DNA of 25,389 nt from Triangularia verruculosa (GCA_033296885.1 MU864100.1:1-25389), one strand, 5' to 3'; shown: positions 1 to 10,800, counted from the stretch's first letter. Made by a program: numbers and translations. Notes: a model not told the origin generated them from the letters alone.

Positions 1-382
1 AGTTAAGTATTTTAATTAAAGTATAAAATAAAGAAAAAAAGTTAAAAGGTGAAAAGTAATATATTTAGTAAAAATGGTCCCTTTATTTTTATTAATATAA
101 GAGTTATAATGCTATAAAGTAATTTACCGGTTGGCGAAGGAATTATTAGTATAATAATACGTAATATAATAAAAGAAGCGTTTAAAAAGTTTAAATTATA
201 TTATTATATTATATATATTATTAAGTTTAACGATTAAACGCTATATATATATAATAGATACGTAATATTACGTAATATAACTTTAACCGACGATACTAAA
301 GCTATAAAGAAAACTAACGCCAAATATAGCGTTATAAAAGAACTTTTTCTTTTAAGAAATTATTTTCTTCTAAAATATATTA
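1..382 (+). repeat. Family A repeat, 3' part (5' part lies before the window)
   Basis: This is the right-hand part of a family A element in the orientation that ends with TTCTTCTAGGATATATA (here RIP-altered to TTCTTCTAAAATATATT at about 366-382). It matches 4548-4865, 19200-19530 and 22700-23019 base for base apart from C/T and G/A differences. The family hairpin (AACGC...GCGTT) lies at about 317-335. It is followed without a spacer by family A sequence of the opposite strand, so this copy inserted into another A. No coding frame survives. Confidence 0.75.
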
Positions 383-787
383 AATTAAAGTTAATTTTAA
401 ATACTTTATTATTTCTGTTAAAAATATAAAGATCCTATATTACCTATAAGTTAATATATCCGGGATAATAATAGTAATATAAATTATATATATAAAGAGG
501 TTAATTATTAAAGGGAGAAAATTATTACATAAATATAGTATATATAATATTTAATGAAAGCTATTATTAAAGATGTTTAATAAAAATAGTTAGCTTAATA
601 TAATAGTAATAGTTATAAAGAGATTATTACTTTTATAATAATTATAAGATATTATATCTATATAATATTTCTATATTCCAAAAGAAAATAATTTCCCAAA
701 AAAAGTTCTTTTACAGCGCTATACCCGGCGTTGGTTTTCTTTATATATAATACTTATTATTTTCTATATAAATTAATAAATTAAAAG
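383..787 (-). repeat. Family A repeat, minus-strand remnant hit by two insertions
   Basis: The sequence at 383-670 matches the part of family A between its middle and its left end, read on the minus strand (compare 10080-10350). The last 40 bases or so (743-787) continue the same copy to the family's left terminus, seen elsewhere as CTATATAAACTAAYRAACTTAAAA. The copy is cut on the left by the A element ending at 382 and interrupted at 671-742 by a short A fragment. Confidence 0.6.
671..742 (-). repeat. 72-bp truncated family A fragment with its own target duplication
   Basis: Only the terminal 70 bases or so of family A are present, on the minus strand, including the hairpin (AGCGC...GGCGTT at about 715-732). 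The surrounding A copy reads continuously across it. Flanking TATATAATATTT and TATATAATACTT look like a 12-bp target duplication with one C/T change. A copy keeping only one end but flanked by a duplication is what incomplete reverse transcription (5' truncation) gives, although a later internal deletion could look the same. Confidence 0.45.
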
Positions 788-1350
788 TTATTAATATTAT
801 ATTAAATTAATTATTTCTAATAAATATTTCTAATAATAACTTCCGCTAAATACTATATATATTATATTTACTCGACGACTTTCTCCCTTTAATAATAAAT
901 CTCTTTTTATATATGATTTATATCGTTATAATTCTCCCGGATAAATTAATCTATAAGTAATATAAAATTTATATATTTTTAACCGAAATAATAAAGTATT
1001 TAAAATTAACTTTAAATTACTTTATCGATATTTATTTAAATAATTTATTAAATTCGGGATTTTAATTTCTTTTATTTATTAAGTATTTTAAAAATAAGTA
1101 GTATTTTAAAGTCGGTAAATATTAGTTTTTTCTTACTTTTCGAGGAATAAGGAGCGATATCGATATATTAATTATCTATATATATTAATTACGTTTATTA
1201 AGAATATTAATTAAGGTAATTTACTTTAATAAAGTTTTTAATGTAAGTTAAATATTTTAATTAAGGTATAAGATAGTTAAAGAAAATTAAAAATAGAAGA
1301 GTAAAAACAGTCGTTTTATCTTTATTAATATAAAGATTATAATATTATAA

Positions 1351-2286
1351 CTATTCGTAGGGATTTAGGTCCTTGCGAGTAAGTGGGATGTAGGGGTCGA
1401 GTAAGTAAAGTAGTTAATTTTAGTTACTTTATAGGTTTATATTTAACTAATAATATAGACCTTATAATATTATAATGATATAACCGACTTTATTTCTCCG
1501 ATATTCTCTAATATCCTCTAATATCCTCTAATATCCTCTAATATCCTCTAATATCCTCTAATATCCTCTAATATCCTCTAATATCCTCCGATATCGTTAC
1601 TTCTTCTTAATTATATATAACTACTTATTTATAATCTAATTATAATATAATTTATACTTTAACTTTATAATCGACTTTATAAATTTCTTTATATCCAGCT
1701 CGTACTTTTTTAATTATTAAATATCCTTTACTATTTAATCTATATATCTATGATAATTCGACTTTTTTAAAATATAAAAAATAAATGTAAGGTTTATTCG
1801 AACGAAATTAAATAATTCGTTTAGGGTATTAGTTATTATTTTCTATATAATAAATATTATTTTAGTATGGTCGAAGTATTTAAAAAAGGATTAATATTAT
1901 AGTATATTATAGTAAATATAACGGAAGGTAAATTCTAAGTAATATATTTTTTTAATATTTTTAAGGACTTTTATTAATATTTTAATAGTAATTAATATAA
2001 AAGTTATTAATTCTATGGTTAATAAATTAAAAAGAGTTTTATAAGTATTTCTTTTATACGTAAAAGTCTTTTATTATAGTTTAAATATATTTTATATAAC
2101 GTTTTATATTTTTTTATGGTTTTTTTATAGCGTTTATATCGGAGTATACGTAAGTATATCGGAAGTCCGAATCTTATAGTAATTTTTAAATACTTTATAT
2201 TATATAGTATAGTAGGGTATATTATATTATAGTTTGATAATACTTCTTAATACATATAGGCCCAGTTCTTACTTTTTTTTATAATA
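1351..2286 (+). mobile_element. Family B element, copy B1 (MULE-like non-autonomous DNA element)
   Basis: This 936-bp unit starts with the family's left terminus (CTATTCGTAGGGATTTAGG, from CTACTCGTAGGGACTTAGG) and ends about 20 bases beyond the right-end motif GGCCCAGTTCTTAC. It is flanked by a 9-bp direct repeat ATATTATAA (extendable to 11 bp) and sits inside a family A copy whose sequence is continuous on both sides, which proves insertion. The right end read in reverse (GTAAGAACTGGGCC) is a degraded inverted version of the left-end GTAGGGACTTAGGTCC. A 9-11-bp duplication with inverted ends fits Mutator-like elements. There is no transposase and no open frame; it contains the minisatellite at 1501-1590. 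Confidence 0.65.
1501..1590 (+). repeat. 10-bp minisatellite inside B1
   Basis: Nine tandem units of ATATCCTCTA, with variants only at the edges (ATATTCTCTA, ATATCCTCCG). The same array exists in other B copies with different unit numbers and with ATATCGGAGG/ATATTAAAGG variants on the opposite strand (about 11505-11560, 14850-14935, 23395-23462). The ancestral unit was probably ATATCGGAGG or close to it, with CGG turned to TAA by RIP. Confidence 0.9.
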
Positions 2287-2554
2287 ATATTATAAAGTAA
2301 TTTATTAATTAATAAAGGAATTATTAATATAGTAATAAGTAATATAATAAGGGAGGCGTTTAAAAGGTTTAAGCTATTATTAAAATAGTAAAAACTGGGC
2401 CTATAGGTATTAGAAAGTATTATTAAACTATAGTATAGTGTACCTTACTATATTATATAGCATAAAGTATTTAAAAATTACTATAAGATTCGGACTTCCA
2501 ATATATCTTTATATATTTTAATATAAATATTATAACAAAGCTATAAAGAGTTAT

Positions 2555-3485
2555 ATATTTTAAAAGAAACGAAGGCCTAAAAAAAAAGTTTTTTAATAAC
2601 GCTATACCCGGGGTTAGTTTTTTTTATAGCCCGGTATTATCGGTCAAAGTTATATTATATAATATTACGTATTTATTATATATATACGGCCTTTAATTAT
2701 CGAGTTTAATAATATATATAATATAATAATATAGTTTAAACCTTCTAAATACTTCCCTTATTATATCACTTATTACTACGCCGATAATTCCTTCGTTAAT
2801 TAATAAATTACTCTATAACGCTATAACTTCTATATTAATAAAGATAAAAGGATCGTCTTTATTATTCTTTTACCTTTAATTCTCTTTTACTATTTTATAC
2901 TTTAATTAAAATACTTAACTTGTATTAAGAACTTTATTAAAATAAATTACCTTAATTAATATTTTCGATAAATATAATTAATATATTAAATATATAGAAT
3001 TAATCGATTTATTAATAATTATAATACAAAAACGATATATATACCTCGCCTCCTTTATTAATAACCGAAAATAATTCGATTTTTCAACTTTTAAAATACT
3101 ATCTATTTTCAAAATACTTAACGAACGAAAAAAGATAAAATTCCGAATTTAGAAAATTACTCGAATCAATATCGATAGATTAAATTAACGTTAACTTTAA
3201 ATATTTTACTACTTCGGTTAGGACTATATAAATCTTACATTAAATCTAAATATATATATTTATAATAACGATATATAGGAAAAGGTTTATTATTAAAGGA
3301 AGAAAGTTATCGAATAAATATAACGTATATAGGATTTAACGAAAATTATTATTAAAGATATTTATTAAGAATAGTTAATTTAATATAATACTAAATAACT
3401 ATAAAGAGACTACTTTTATAATAATCGTAAGATATTATATTTATACGACATTTATTACTTTCTATATAAACTAATAAACTTAAAA
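2555..3485 (-). mobile_element. Family A element, full copy nested in B2
   Basis: A 931-bp full-length family A copy on the minus strand, from the AAAGAAACGAAGG end to the CTATATAAACTAATAAACTT end. It is flanked by a perfect 14-bp direct repeat CTATAAAGAGTTAT (2541-2554 and 3486-3499). B2 reads straight across the site once one repeat is removed. The family hairpin lies near the 2600 end. It carries no open frame and belongs to no element class I recognise. Confidence 0.7.
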
Positions 3486-3904
3486 CTATAAAGAGTTATC
3501 GAACGTTATATAAAGTATATTTAAATTATAATAAAAGACTTTCGTATATAAAAGAAATACTTATAAAACCTTTTTTAATTTATTAATTATAAAATTAATA
3601 ACTTTTATATTAATTATTATTAAAATATTAATAAAAGTCCTTAAGAATATTAAAAAAATATATTATTTAGAATTCGCCTTCTACTATATTTAATATAATA
3701 TATTATAATATTAATTCTCCTTTTTAAATATTTCGACGATACTAAAGTAATAATTATTATATAAAAAATAATAATTAATATCCTAAATAAATTATTCGAT
3801 TTCATTTCAATAAGCTTTACGTTTATATTTTACGTTTTAAAAAAATCGAAGTATAATAAACGTATAAATTAGATAATAAAAGATATTTCATAATTAAAGA
3901 AATT

Positions 3905-4865
3905 TTAGTTTGTTAATTTACATAGAAAGTAATAAGTGTCGTATAAATATAATATTTTACGATTATTATAAAAGTAGTAGTCTCTTTACAGCTATTAGTA
4001 TTATATTAGCCTAGCTATTTCTATTAAATATCTCCAGCGATAATTACCGCTAAATAATATATATACTATATTTACTCGACGACTTTCTCCTTTTAATAAT
4101 ACACCTCTTCCTATATATTATTATTATAAATATATATTTTTAAATGTACCGTAGGATCTATATATTTGTAACCGAAATAATAAAGTATTTAAAATTAACG
4201 GTAATTTAATTTATCTATATTTATTTAAATAATCTTTTAAGTTTAGGATTTTATTTTCTTTCGTTTGTTAAATATTTTAAACATAAGTAGTATTTTAAAG
4301 GTTTAAAAGTTAAATTACTTTTAGTTATTAATAAAAAAAGCGAAATATATATATTACTTTTTTATTATAATTATTAATAAATTAATTAATTAACTATATA
4401 TATTTTAATACGTTAAATATACTTATCGAAAATATTAATTAAAGTAATTTACTTTAGTAAAATTTTATAAATTAAATATTTTAATTAAAATATAGTATAA
4501 TAAGAAAGAATGAAAGATAAAAGAATAGTAAAGACGGTTCTTTTATCTTTATTAATATTGGAATTATAATATTATAAAGTAATTTACCGGTTAATAAGGG
4601 AGTTATTAATATAGTATTAAATAAAGTAATAAGGGAGGTATTTAAAAGGTTTAAACTATATTATTATATTACGTATATTATTAAACTTAACGATTAAAAA
4701 CTATATATATATATATAATAAGTATATAATAAATATATAATATACGTAATATTACGTAATATAACTTTAACTAATAATACCGGAGCTATAAAGAAACTAA
4801 CGCCGGGTATAGTATTATAAAAGAACTTTCTTTTTTTAGGAAATTATTTTCTTCTAGGATATATA
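3905..4865 (+). mobile_element. Family A element, full copy nested in B2
   Basis: A 961-bp full-length copy, from TTAGTTTGTTAATTTACATAG to CTTCTAGGATATATA. Direct repeats TAATTAAAGAAATT (3891-3904) and TAATTAAGAAATT (4866-4878) flank it; they differ by one base in length. B2 is continuous across the site. There are no open frames. It is the longest full copy in the window. Confidence 0.7.
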
Positions 4866-4963
4866 TAATTAAGAAATTACAAATCTAATATAAAGGAATT
4901 TATAAAGTCGATTATAAAGCTAAAGTATAAACGATATTATAATTAAGTTATAAATAAGTAGTA

Positions 4964-5567
4964 AATATATTCCTAACCGAAGTAATAAAGTATTTTAAAT
5001 TAACCATAATTTAACCCGTCGAAGTTTATTTAAATAATTTATTAAGTTTAAAATCTTATTTTTTTTCTTTTATTAAATAATTTAAAAATAAATTAATTAA
5101 TAAATTAATTAATAAATTAATTAATTATATATATTGAATATAGTAATTATCTTTATCGCAAATATTAATTAAAGTAATTTACTTTATTAAATTAAGTATT
5201 TTAATTAAAGTATAAAATAAATAAATAAAATTAAAAAAAAAAAGTAGTGTATTTAATAAAGATAGTCTTTTTATCTTTATTAATATAGAAGTTATAGTCT
5301 TATAAAGTAACTTACCGGTTGGTAAAGGAATTATTAATGTAATAATAAGTAATATAATAAAGGAAGTATTTCAAAGGTTTAAACTATATTATTATATTAT
5401 ATATATTATTAAATTCGATAATTAAAAGCTATATATATATAATAGATATATAATATTATGTAATATAACTTTAACCGAAGCTACTAGACCTATAACAAAA
5501 ACTAACGCTAGGTATAGCGTTGTAAAAGTACTTTTTTTTGAGAAATTATTTTCTTCTAGGACACACA
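4964..5567 (+). repeat. Family A repeat, truncated on the left
   Basis: This copy begins mid-element at the conserved stretch CCTAACCGAAGTAATAAAG and runs to the family's right end (TTCTTCTAGGACACACA). The left third is missing, and B2 sequence abuts directly. It carries a short AT tandem (about 5088-5135, 12-bp unit AATTAATTAATA, three copies) not seen at that length in the other copies. No clear target duplication is visible, because the right flank is a different repeat. Confidence 0.6.
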
Positions 5568-5650
5568 TAAAGAGATTACTTTTATAATAATCGTAAGATA
5601 TTATATCTATATAATACTTATTACTTTCTATATAAACTAATAAACAAAAA
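5568..5650 (-). repeat. Family A end fragment
   Basis: About 80 bases matching the left terminus of family A on the minus strand (AAAGAGATTACTTTTATAAT through CTATATAAACTAATAAAC). The rest of the copy is absent. It is probably what remains of an A element broken by the truncated copy to its left. Confidence 0.55.
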
Positions 5651-6842
5651 AATATTATTATAATCCCGCCCTTCTACTTTCTTATTAACGATAATATAGT
5701 AATCTATATTAATTAAAAGAATCATCTTTAATATACTTACTTCGTTTATAATAAAGTATTATTTATTATACTATACCTATTAGCCCTTTTAAAACGGTTT
5801 CTTTAAGAAAACCCTCTTTTATATCTTTACCTCCGCCGTTAAATATTTAATAATACTATCGATATCAATAACGGCGGACTGAATTATACCGCTTATAATT
5901 AAATAAAAAGTTTACTATATTAATTTAAATGTCTTTTAAATATTATAAATTACTTTAAACTTTTTAATCCTACCTTTACCCTTCATATATATAAATAATT
6001 ATTTTACTCCGGGATTATTAATTTCGAACTAGTTTACTATATAAACTATTAAGTAAATAATAAACTATTATTTTTAATTTAATATAAACCTTTCGTATAC
6101 TTTTTTAATTAACAATATAAGTATTTAACCGATTTTAAATATTATAATAATATAAGTCTTCTTTTACTTAAATAATACTAACCCTTCAAATATTTAAAAA
6201 AAACCTTTCTAATCTTTATTTTACTTAATGTATATATATCGTTAAACTTTATTATTATTATAATTAAATTGTTTATAGTAATAACGATATTATTTTTTAT
6301 TAATTCTTTAACATTATTAAATATACCGCTTTCGTTAAGATTTAAAAGTCTACTTAAAATTAAAGATATTTTATGTGTAAGTACTTTAATTAAAAGGCTG
6401 GATTTAATACTATATAGGTTATTATATATTATTATTTTAATTAATATTTTAAAGGTATTTTTACTTTCGGTTATAAAGTCTTTTAAAATATACATCTCTA
6501 GGTCTATAATTATAACTTTATCGTTTAAATTATATATTTAATTAATAAAATCGTTAATTTTTATAAATTATATACTTTTATCCTTTTACTATCGTTAATT
6601 ATAAATAATATTTTCTTTATTATTTTATAATAAAAACGTAATATTAAAGAAATTACGGATTCTCTTTAATAAGTTTAGTAATAGTTTTTCTTAGATTTTA
6701 TTTAATATTTCAGTCCGTTATATAAAGCTTTCTTATAAAACGAAAAAGTTAAGTAAAACTATAGTATTTTAATATTACTTACGTTCAAATTCCTTATCTT
6801 TTATATCCTTTAAGTTAAAGTTAAACGACTTAATAATTATAA
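5651..6842. other. AT-rich unidentified relic between repeat copies
   Basis: This stretch belongs to neither family A nor B, nor to any other repeat in the window. It shows the same CpA-depleted composition and has scattered less-degraded patches such as CCTCCGCCGTTAAATATT near 5830 and GATATCAATAACGGCGGACT near 5860. Those two patches carry ACGGCGG and its complement CCGCCGT about 35 bases apart, so they could pair. The only long frame is the minus-strand one listed separately. A decayed transposon interior is the most likely origin, but no family motif is readable. Confidence 0.4.
6178..6540 (-). pseudogene. Unidentified open-frame relic, about 105-119 codons
   Basis: An uninterrupted minus-strand frame of 105 codons starts at ATG 6493-6495 and ends with TAG at 6178-6180. 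Upstream it stays open for 14 more codons, to a TAA at about 6538-6540. At this base composition roughly one codon in ten should be a stop, so a frame this long is unlikely by chance. The peptide is rich in Ile, Leu, Lys and Asn, has a leucine-rich middle (residues about 37-52, LIKVLTHKISLILSRLL) and looks helical; I see no signal peptide or catalytic motif. I do not recognise it. It could be a RIP-altered piece of a transposon-encoded protein that by chance kept no stops. The overlapping plus-strand frame (6269-6541) is judged to be its shadow. Confidence 0.3.
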
Positions 6843-7765
6843 GTATCATAGTACTAGTAAAAACTAGGCCCGAAATACTAGAAAGCGTCATTAAACTATA
6901 GTATAATATACCCCAGTACACTAAAAAGCACCGTATATAAAGAATTACTATAAGCTTTCGGACTTCCGATATATTTATATATACCTTATTATAAACGCTA
7001 TATAAAAGCTATAAAAAGCTATCGTATATTATAAAAGTATATTTAAATTATAGTAAAAAACTCCCATATATAAAAAAAATATTTATAAAAGTTTTCTTAA
7101 TTTATTATACTTCAAAATTATTAAATTTAATTAACTGTTACTAAAAAATATCCTTATTATTAATAAAATATTAATTATATTAATAAATATTATAATCGAT
7201 AAAATTATTATTTCCGTATACCTCGGGTACTATAATTATAACTTAAATATAATTATTAACGATATTAGTAAAGCCGATATAATAATAATCGTTAAAATAA
7301 TTATAATCGCCGAAGTAATATCGGAAGTTATATTTAAATTTAAATGTAATTTTATTAAAATATACTTCGCTTTAACTTTATATACTTTAAAATACTTAAA
7401 ATACTAAAGTTATATCGATTAAATATAAAAGAATATTATATATATCGAAGAAAATAAAAAAATAATAATAAAATAAAAAATGTCGTTTAAAAAACCGGAA
7501 TATTAAAAGTATAGTTAATAATTAATAGAGAAATAATCGTTTATAACCGAAAGAAAATAGTAATATTAAAAGATACTAGGGGATATTAAAGGATATTAAA
7601 AATTAATTAATAAATAAATATAGAAATCGGTTATATATCGTTATAATATTAAATACTTATACTATAAGTTAAATATAGACCTATAAAATAACTAAAACTA
7701 ACTACTTTACTTACTCGACCCCTACGTCCCCCCTACTCGCAAGGACCTAAATCTCCACGAGTAGG
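6843..7765 (-). mobile_element. Family B element, copy B3, minus strand
   Basis: A 923-bp unit bounded by the right terminus (ACTAGTAAAAACTAGGCCC at 6853-6871) and the reversed left terminus (ending CTCCACGAGTAG). It is flanked by TAATTATAA on both sides (6834-6842 and 7766-7774). The middle differs from B1 and matches B4 and B8, so these three form a subtype. It has no transposase. A readable patch near 7200-7340 (multiple GAAGTAATATCGG-type stretches) is shared with B4. Confidence 0.65.
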
Positions 7766-8380
7766 TAATTATAATATATTATTATAATTTCTTTATTTAT
7801 TAATATTTTCATTTTTTTTATATTTAAAGATAACTTACATTTACAAATTAATTAATTAAATTTTAATATTTAATTATATTTTAAATTAAAATTTATTTAA
7901 CTTTACTTTCGATATTTTAAAGTAAATTAATTTAATATAATTATAAAAGTAAAGATCGTATAAATATAGCCTATAGTAAAGATATACTTTTATATAACGG
8001 ATGAAACGAAAACCTATCCTATTAATAAAAACCGTATTATTATTATCGTTATTATTCTTAATATCCTCCCGATTTTAATAAAAGAGTTATTCTATACTTT
8101 AATATTTTAAAGAACTAGTTAATATAAACAAATAAATAATATTTATATAGCGTAAAGTCTGTAAAGTAGCTAAGTAAATAAGAACTAACTTTAACTATTA
8201 AAATCTCTTTATTATTAAATATCTTATTTACCTATTTAATTATAAATTTACTATGATTATTAATAATAATATTAGTTATTCTTTTTAATTAAAAAAGACA
8301 TTCCCTACTTCTTTTAACTACTATAAAACCTCATTTATAAAGTTAATCCTTTTAAATATAAAGGTATATACTTTAATAGT
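7766..8380. other. AT-rich relic between two inverted B copies
   Basis: This 615-bp stretch has no open frame of note and no match to families A or B. It contains isolated richer spots (ATAACGGATGAAACGAAAACC near 7997, ATATCCTCCCG near 8060) but no recognisable motif. It looks like old sequence into which B3 and B4 inserted independently. Confidence 0.35.
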
Positions 8381-9300
8381 CTACTCGTAGGGACTTAGGT
8401 TTTTACGAGCAAGGGGGATATAGGGGTCGAGTAAGTAGAATAATTAATTTTAATTACTTTATAAGCCCGTATTTAACTTATAATATAAGGATTTAATATT
8501 ATAATAATATATAACCGATCTCTATATTTATTTATTAATTAATTTTTAATATCCTTTAATATCCTTTCATATTCTTTAATATTTAACGTTACTTTCTCCT
8601 AATTATAAATAACTACTTCTTTATTAATTATGAACTATACCCTTAATATTCCGGTTTTTGAAACGGTTTATTCTATTTTATTACTATCTCCTTATTTCCT
8701 TTGATAAATATAATATACCTTTATATTTAATCGATATAAACTTAGTATTTTAAATACTTTAAAATATATAAACTTAAAGCGAAGTATATTTTAACGAAGT
8801 CGAACTTAAATATAATTTCCGATATTACTTCGGCGACTATAACTACTTTAATAATTGTAGTTACTTCGGCCTTACTAATATCGTTTATAATTATATTTAA
8901 ATTATAATTATAATACTTAAAATATATAAGAATAATAGTTTAATCGATTATAATATTTCTTAATATAATTAATATTTTATTAATAATAAAGATATTTCTT
9001 TAATAAAATTAATTAAATTTAATAATTTTAAAGTATAATAAATTAAGAAGAATTTTATAAATATTTTTTTATATATAAACGTCTTTTATTATAATTTAAA
9101 TATACTTTGTATAATGTATAATGGTTTTTTATAATTTTTTTATAGCGTTTATATTAAAGTATATATAGGTATATCGGAAGTCCGAAAACTTATAGTAATT
9201 CTTTATATACGGTACCTTTTAGTATAGTAAGGTATACTATATTATAGTTTAATAACGCTTTCTAATACTTTAGGCCCAGTTTTTACTAATACTATAATAC
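8381..9300 (+). mobile_element. Family B element, copy B4
   Basis: A 920-bp copy from CTACTCGTAGGGACTTAGG to TTTTTACTAATACTATAATAC. TTTAATAGT flanks both sides (8372-8380 and 9301-9309; the match extends to ACTTTAATAGT). The right end is 22 bases from the conserved AAAAC core, exactly as in B3, which supports these boundaries. It is of the same subtype as B3, the two sharing their middle section. Hairpin-forming bases at the left end (TACTCG at 8382 with CGAGCA at 8406) are preserved. It has no coding content. Confidence 0.65.
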
Positions 9301-9429
9301 TTTAATAGTATAATTAATAATATAAAAAATAAAGGCTTTAGATTCTACAATAATATTAAGAAAATAAAAGTTATAATTATATTAAAAGTTAATTATAATA
9401 ATTTTATTATATTTATTAGTATACTTATA

Positions 9430-10387
9430 TATTATGAAAGAAACGAAGTTCTAAAAAGAAAGTTTTTTAATAACGCTAAACCCGGCGTTAGTTTTCTTTA
9501 TAGCCCGTTATCGTCGGTTAAAGCTATATTATATAATATTATATGATATTATATACCTATTATATACCTATTATATATATACGGTTTTTAATTATTAAGT
9601 TTAATAATATATATAATATAATAATATAGTTTAAATCTTTTAAATACTTCCTTTATTATTTTACTTATTATTATACTAATAACTCCTTCGCTAATTAATA
9701 TATTACTTTATAATACTATAACTCCTATATTAATAAAGATAAAAGGACCGTCTTTATTAAATATATTACTTTTTTACTTTTAATTTTCTTTTATTATTTT
9801 ATACTTTAATTAAAATACTTACCTTATATTAAAAACTTTATTAAAGTAAATTACCCTAATTAATATTTTCGATAAACGTAATTAACATATATAATTAATT
9901 AATTAATAATAATTAAAAAATATATATATATTATTTTTTACTATTTAAAAAGTAGAAAAAGTTTTATATTTACCGACTTTAAAATACTATTTATTTTTAA
10001 ATTACTTAATAAATAAAAGAAAAGAAAATCTTAAGTTTAATAAATTATTCGAATAAATATTAATAGGTTAAATTAAGGTTAAATTTAAATACTTTATTAC
10101 TTCGATTAAAAATATATAGATCCTATATTACCTATAAGTTAATATATCCAGAATAATAATAACGACATAATTTATATATAGAAAGAGGTTTATTATTAAA
10201 GAGAGAAAGTTGTCGAATAGATATAATATATATAGTATTTAGCGGAAATTATCGTTAGAGATATCTATTAAAAATAGTTAGTTTAATATAATATTAATAA
10301 CTATACAGAAACTACTTTTATAATAATCGTAAGATATTATATCTATATAATACTTATTACTTTCTATATAAATTAACAAACTAAAAA
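9430..10387 (-). mobile_element. Family A element, full copy with 15-bp duplication
   Basis: A 958-bp minus-strand copy, from TATTATGAAAGAAACGAAG to AAATTAACAAACTAAAAA. The flanks are ATTAGTATACTTATA (9415-9429) and ATTAATATACTTATA (10388-10402), a 15-bp duplication with one G/A change. It lies in non-repeat AT-rich sequence, so the duplication is not an artefact of nesting. It contains a run of CCTATTATATA-type tandem units near 9557-9590. There is no open frame. Confidence 0.7.
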
Positions 10388-10584
10388 ATTAATATACTTA
10401 TAATTCCTTTTCTAAATAAAATCTTTAATAACCGAAAGTTATATAACCTCCTTAACCTTCTATAGCGTTTTAAATCGATAGGCCGATAATTTATTTTTAT
10501 TACTACCTTCTTTCTTTTTACTAGCGTACTTTATATAAATATATATATATATATAATACTATTAATATATTACCTTTATTAATA

Positions 10585-10800
10585 TAGGGTTACTAGTAGG
10601 TAGTACGAAAGTGGGTATAAAGTGGGATGTTAATTCAAAGTAGAAGTGGCTTGGTAAGTAGGTTTAATATACTGCTGCAAGGCCTGACCTATGAAAGGCT
10701 TAGTATCTACCTATAGGCCTATGCTATAAGTAGGTTACGTAACGTGTAGGCCTAATTGGGCGCAGGGACCTGTAATGGACCCACTTCCTTATCTAATTAA
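10585..10800. other. GC-richer island of unknown origin
   Basis: About 215 bases with near-normal base composition and many CpA/TpG dinucleotides, in sharp contrast to both flanks. It contains a doubled AAGTGGG (10609-10615 and 10620-10626) around a TATAA, and two perfect palindromes, ATAGGCCTAT (10713-10722) and GTTACGTAAC (10734-10743), with TAGGCCTA repeated again near 10746. No open frame, TIR or target duplication is clear. It may be a young solo LTR or small inverted-repeat element that has escaped RIP, or a fragment present in too few copies to trigger it. Confidence 0.45.

Larger units (their letters stand above)
788..2373 (+). repeat. Family A repeat, plus strand, split by family B copy B1
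   Basis: Bases 788-1350 and 2287-2373 together form a family A copy lacking about the first 110 bp and the last 300 bp. It runs into B1 at 1350 and resumes after it, repeating ATATTATAA (1342-1350 and 2287-2295). The right side is cut by the inverted B copy that starts near 2374. Compare 22160-22830 for an uninterrupted version. No coding capacity is seen. Confidence 0.65.
2374..4963 (-). mobile_element. Family B element, copy B2, minus strand, split by two family A insertions and truncated
   Basis: The right terminus (GTAAAAACTGGGCCTA at 2388-2403) starts the copy. B sequence continues at 2374-2554, 3486-3904 and 4866-4963, matching the reverse of B1. The interruptions are the A copies at 2555-3485 and 3905-4865, each with a clear target duplication. 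The final 300 bases or so, including the minisatellite and the CTACTCG end, are missing; a truncated A begins at about 4964. Family B sequence inside the A insertions is absent, so the order is B2 first, then A. Confidence 0.65.

Noticed and set aside
1501..1590. A CRISPR-like array
   Set aside because: The units are 10 bp, contiguous and without spacers, and the context is eukaryotic; it is a minisatellite inside a transposon.
6269..6541. A 90-codon plus-strand open frame
   Set aside because: It overlaps the longer minus-strand frame and has no independent support; judged a shadow of it.
6843..9300. A single 2.46-kb transposon with 920-bp terminal inverted repeats (B3 and B4 around a 615-bp centre)
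   Set aside because: B3 and B4 each have their own flanking duplication (TAATTATAA and TTTAATAGT), and the same unit occurs singly elsewhere, so these are two independent insertions.
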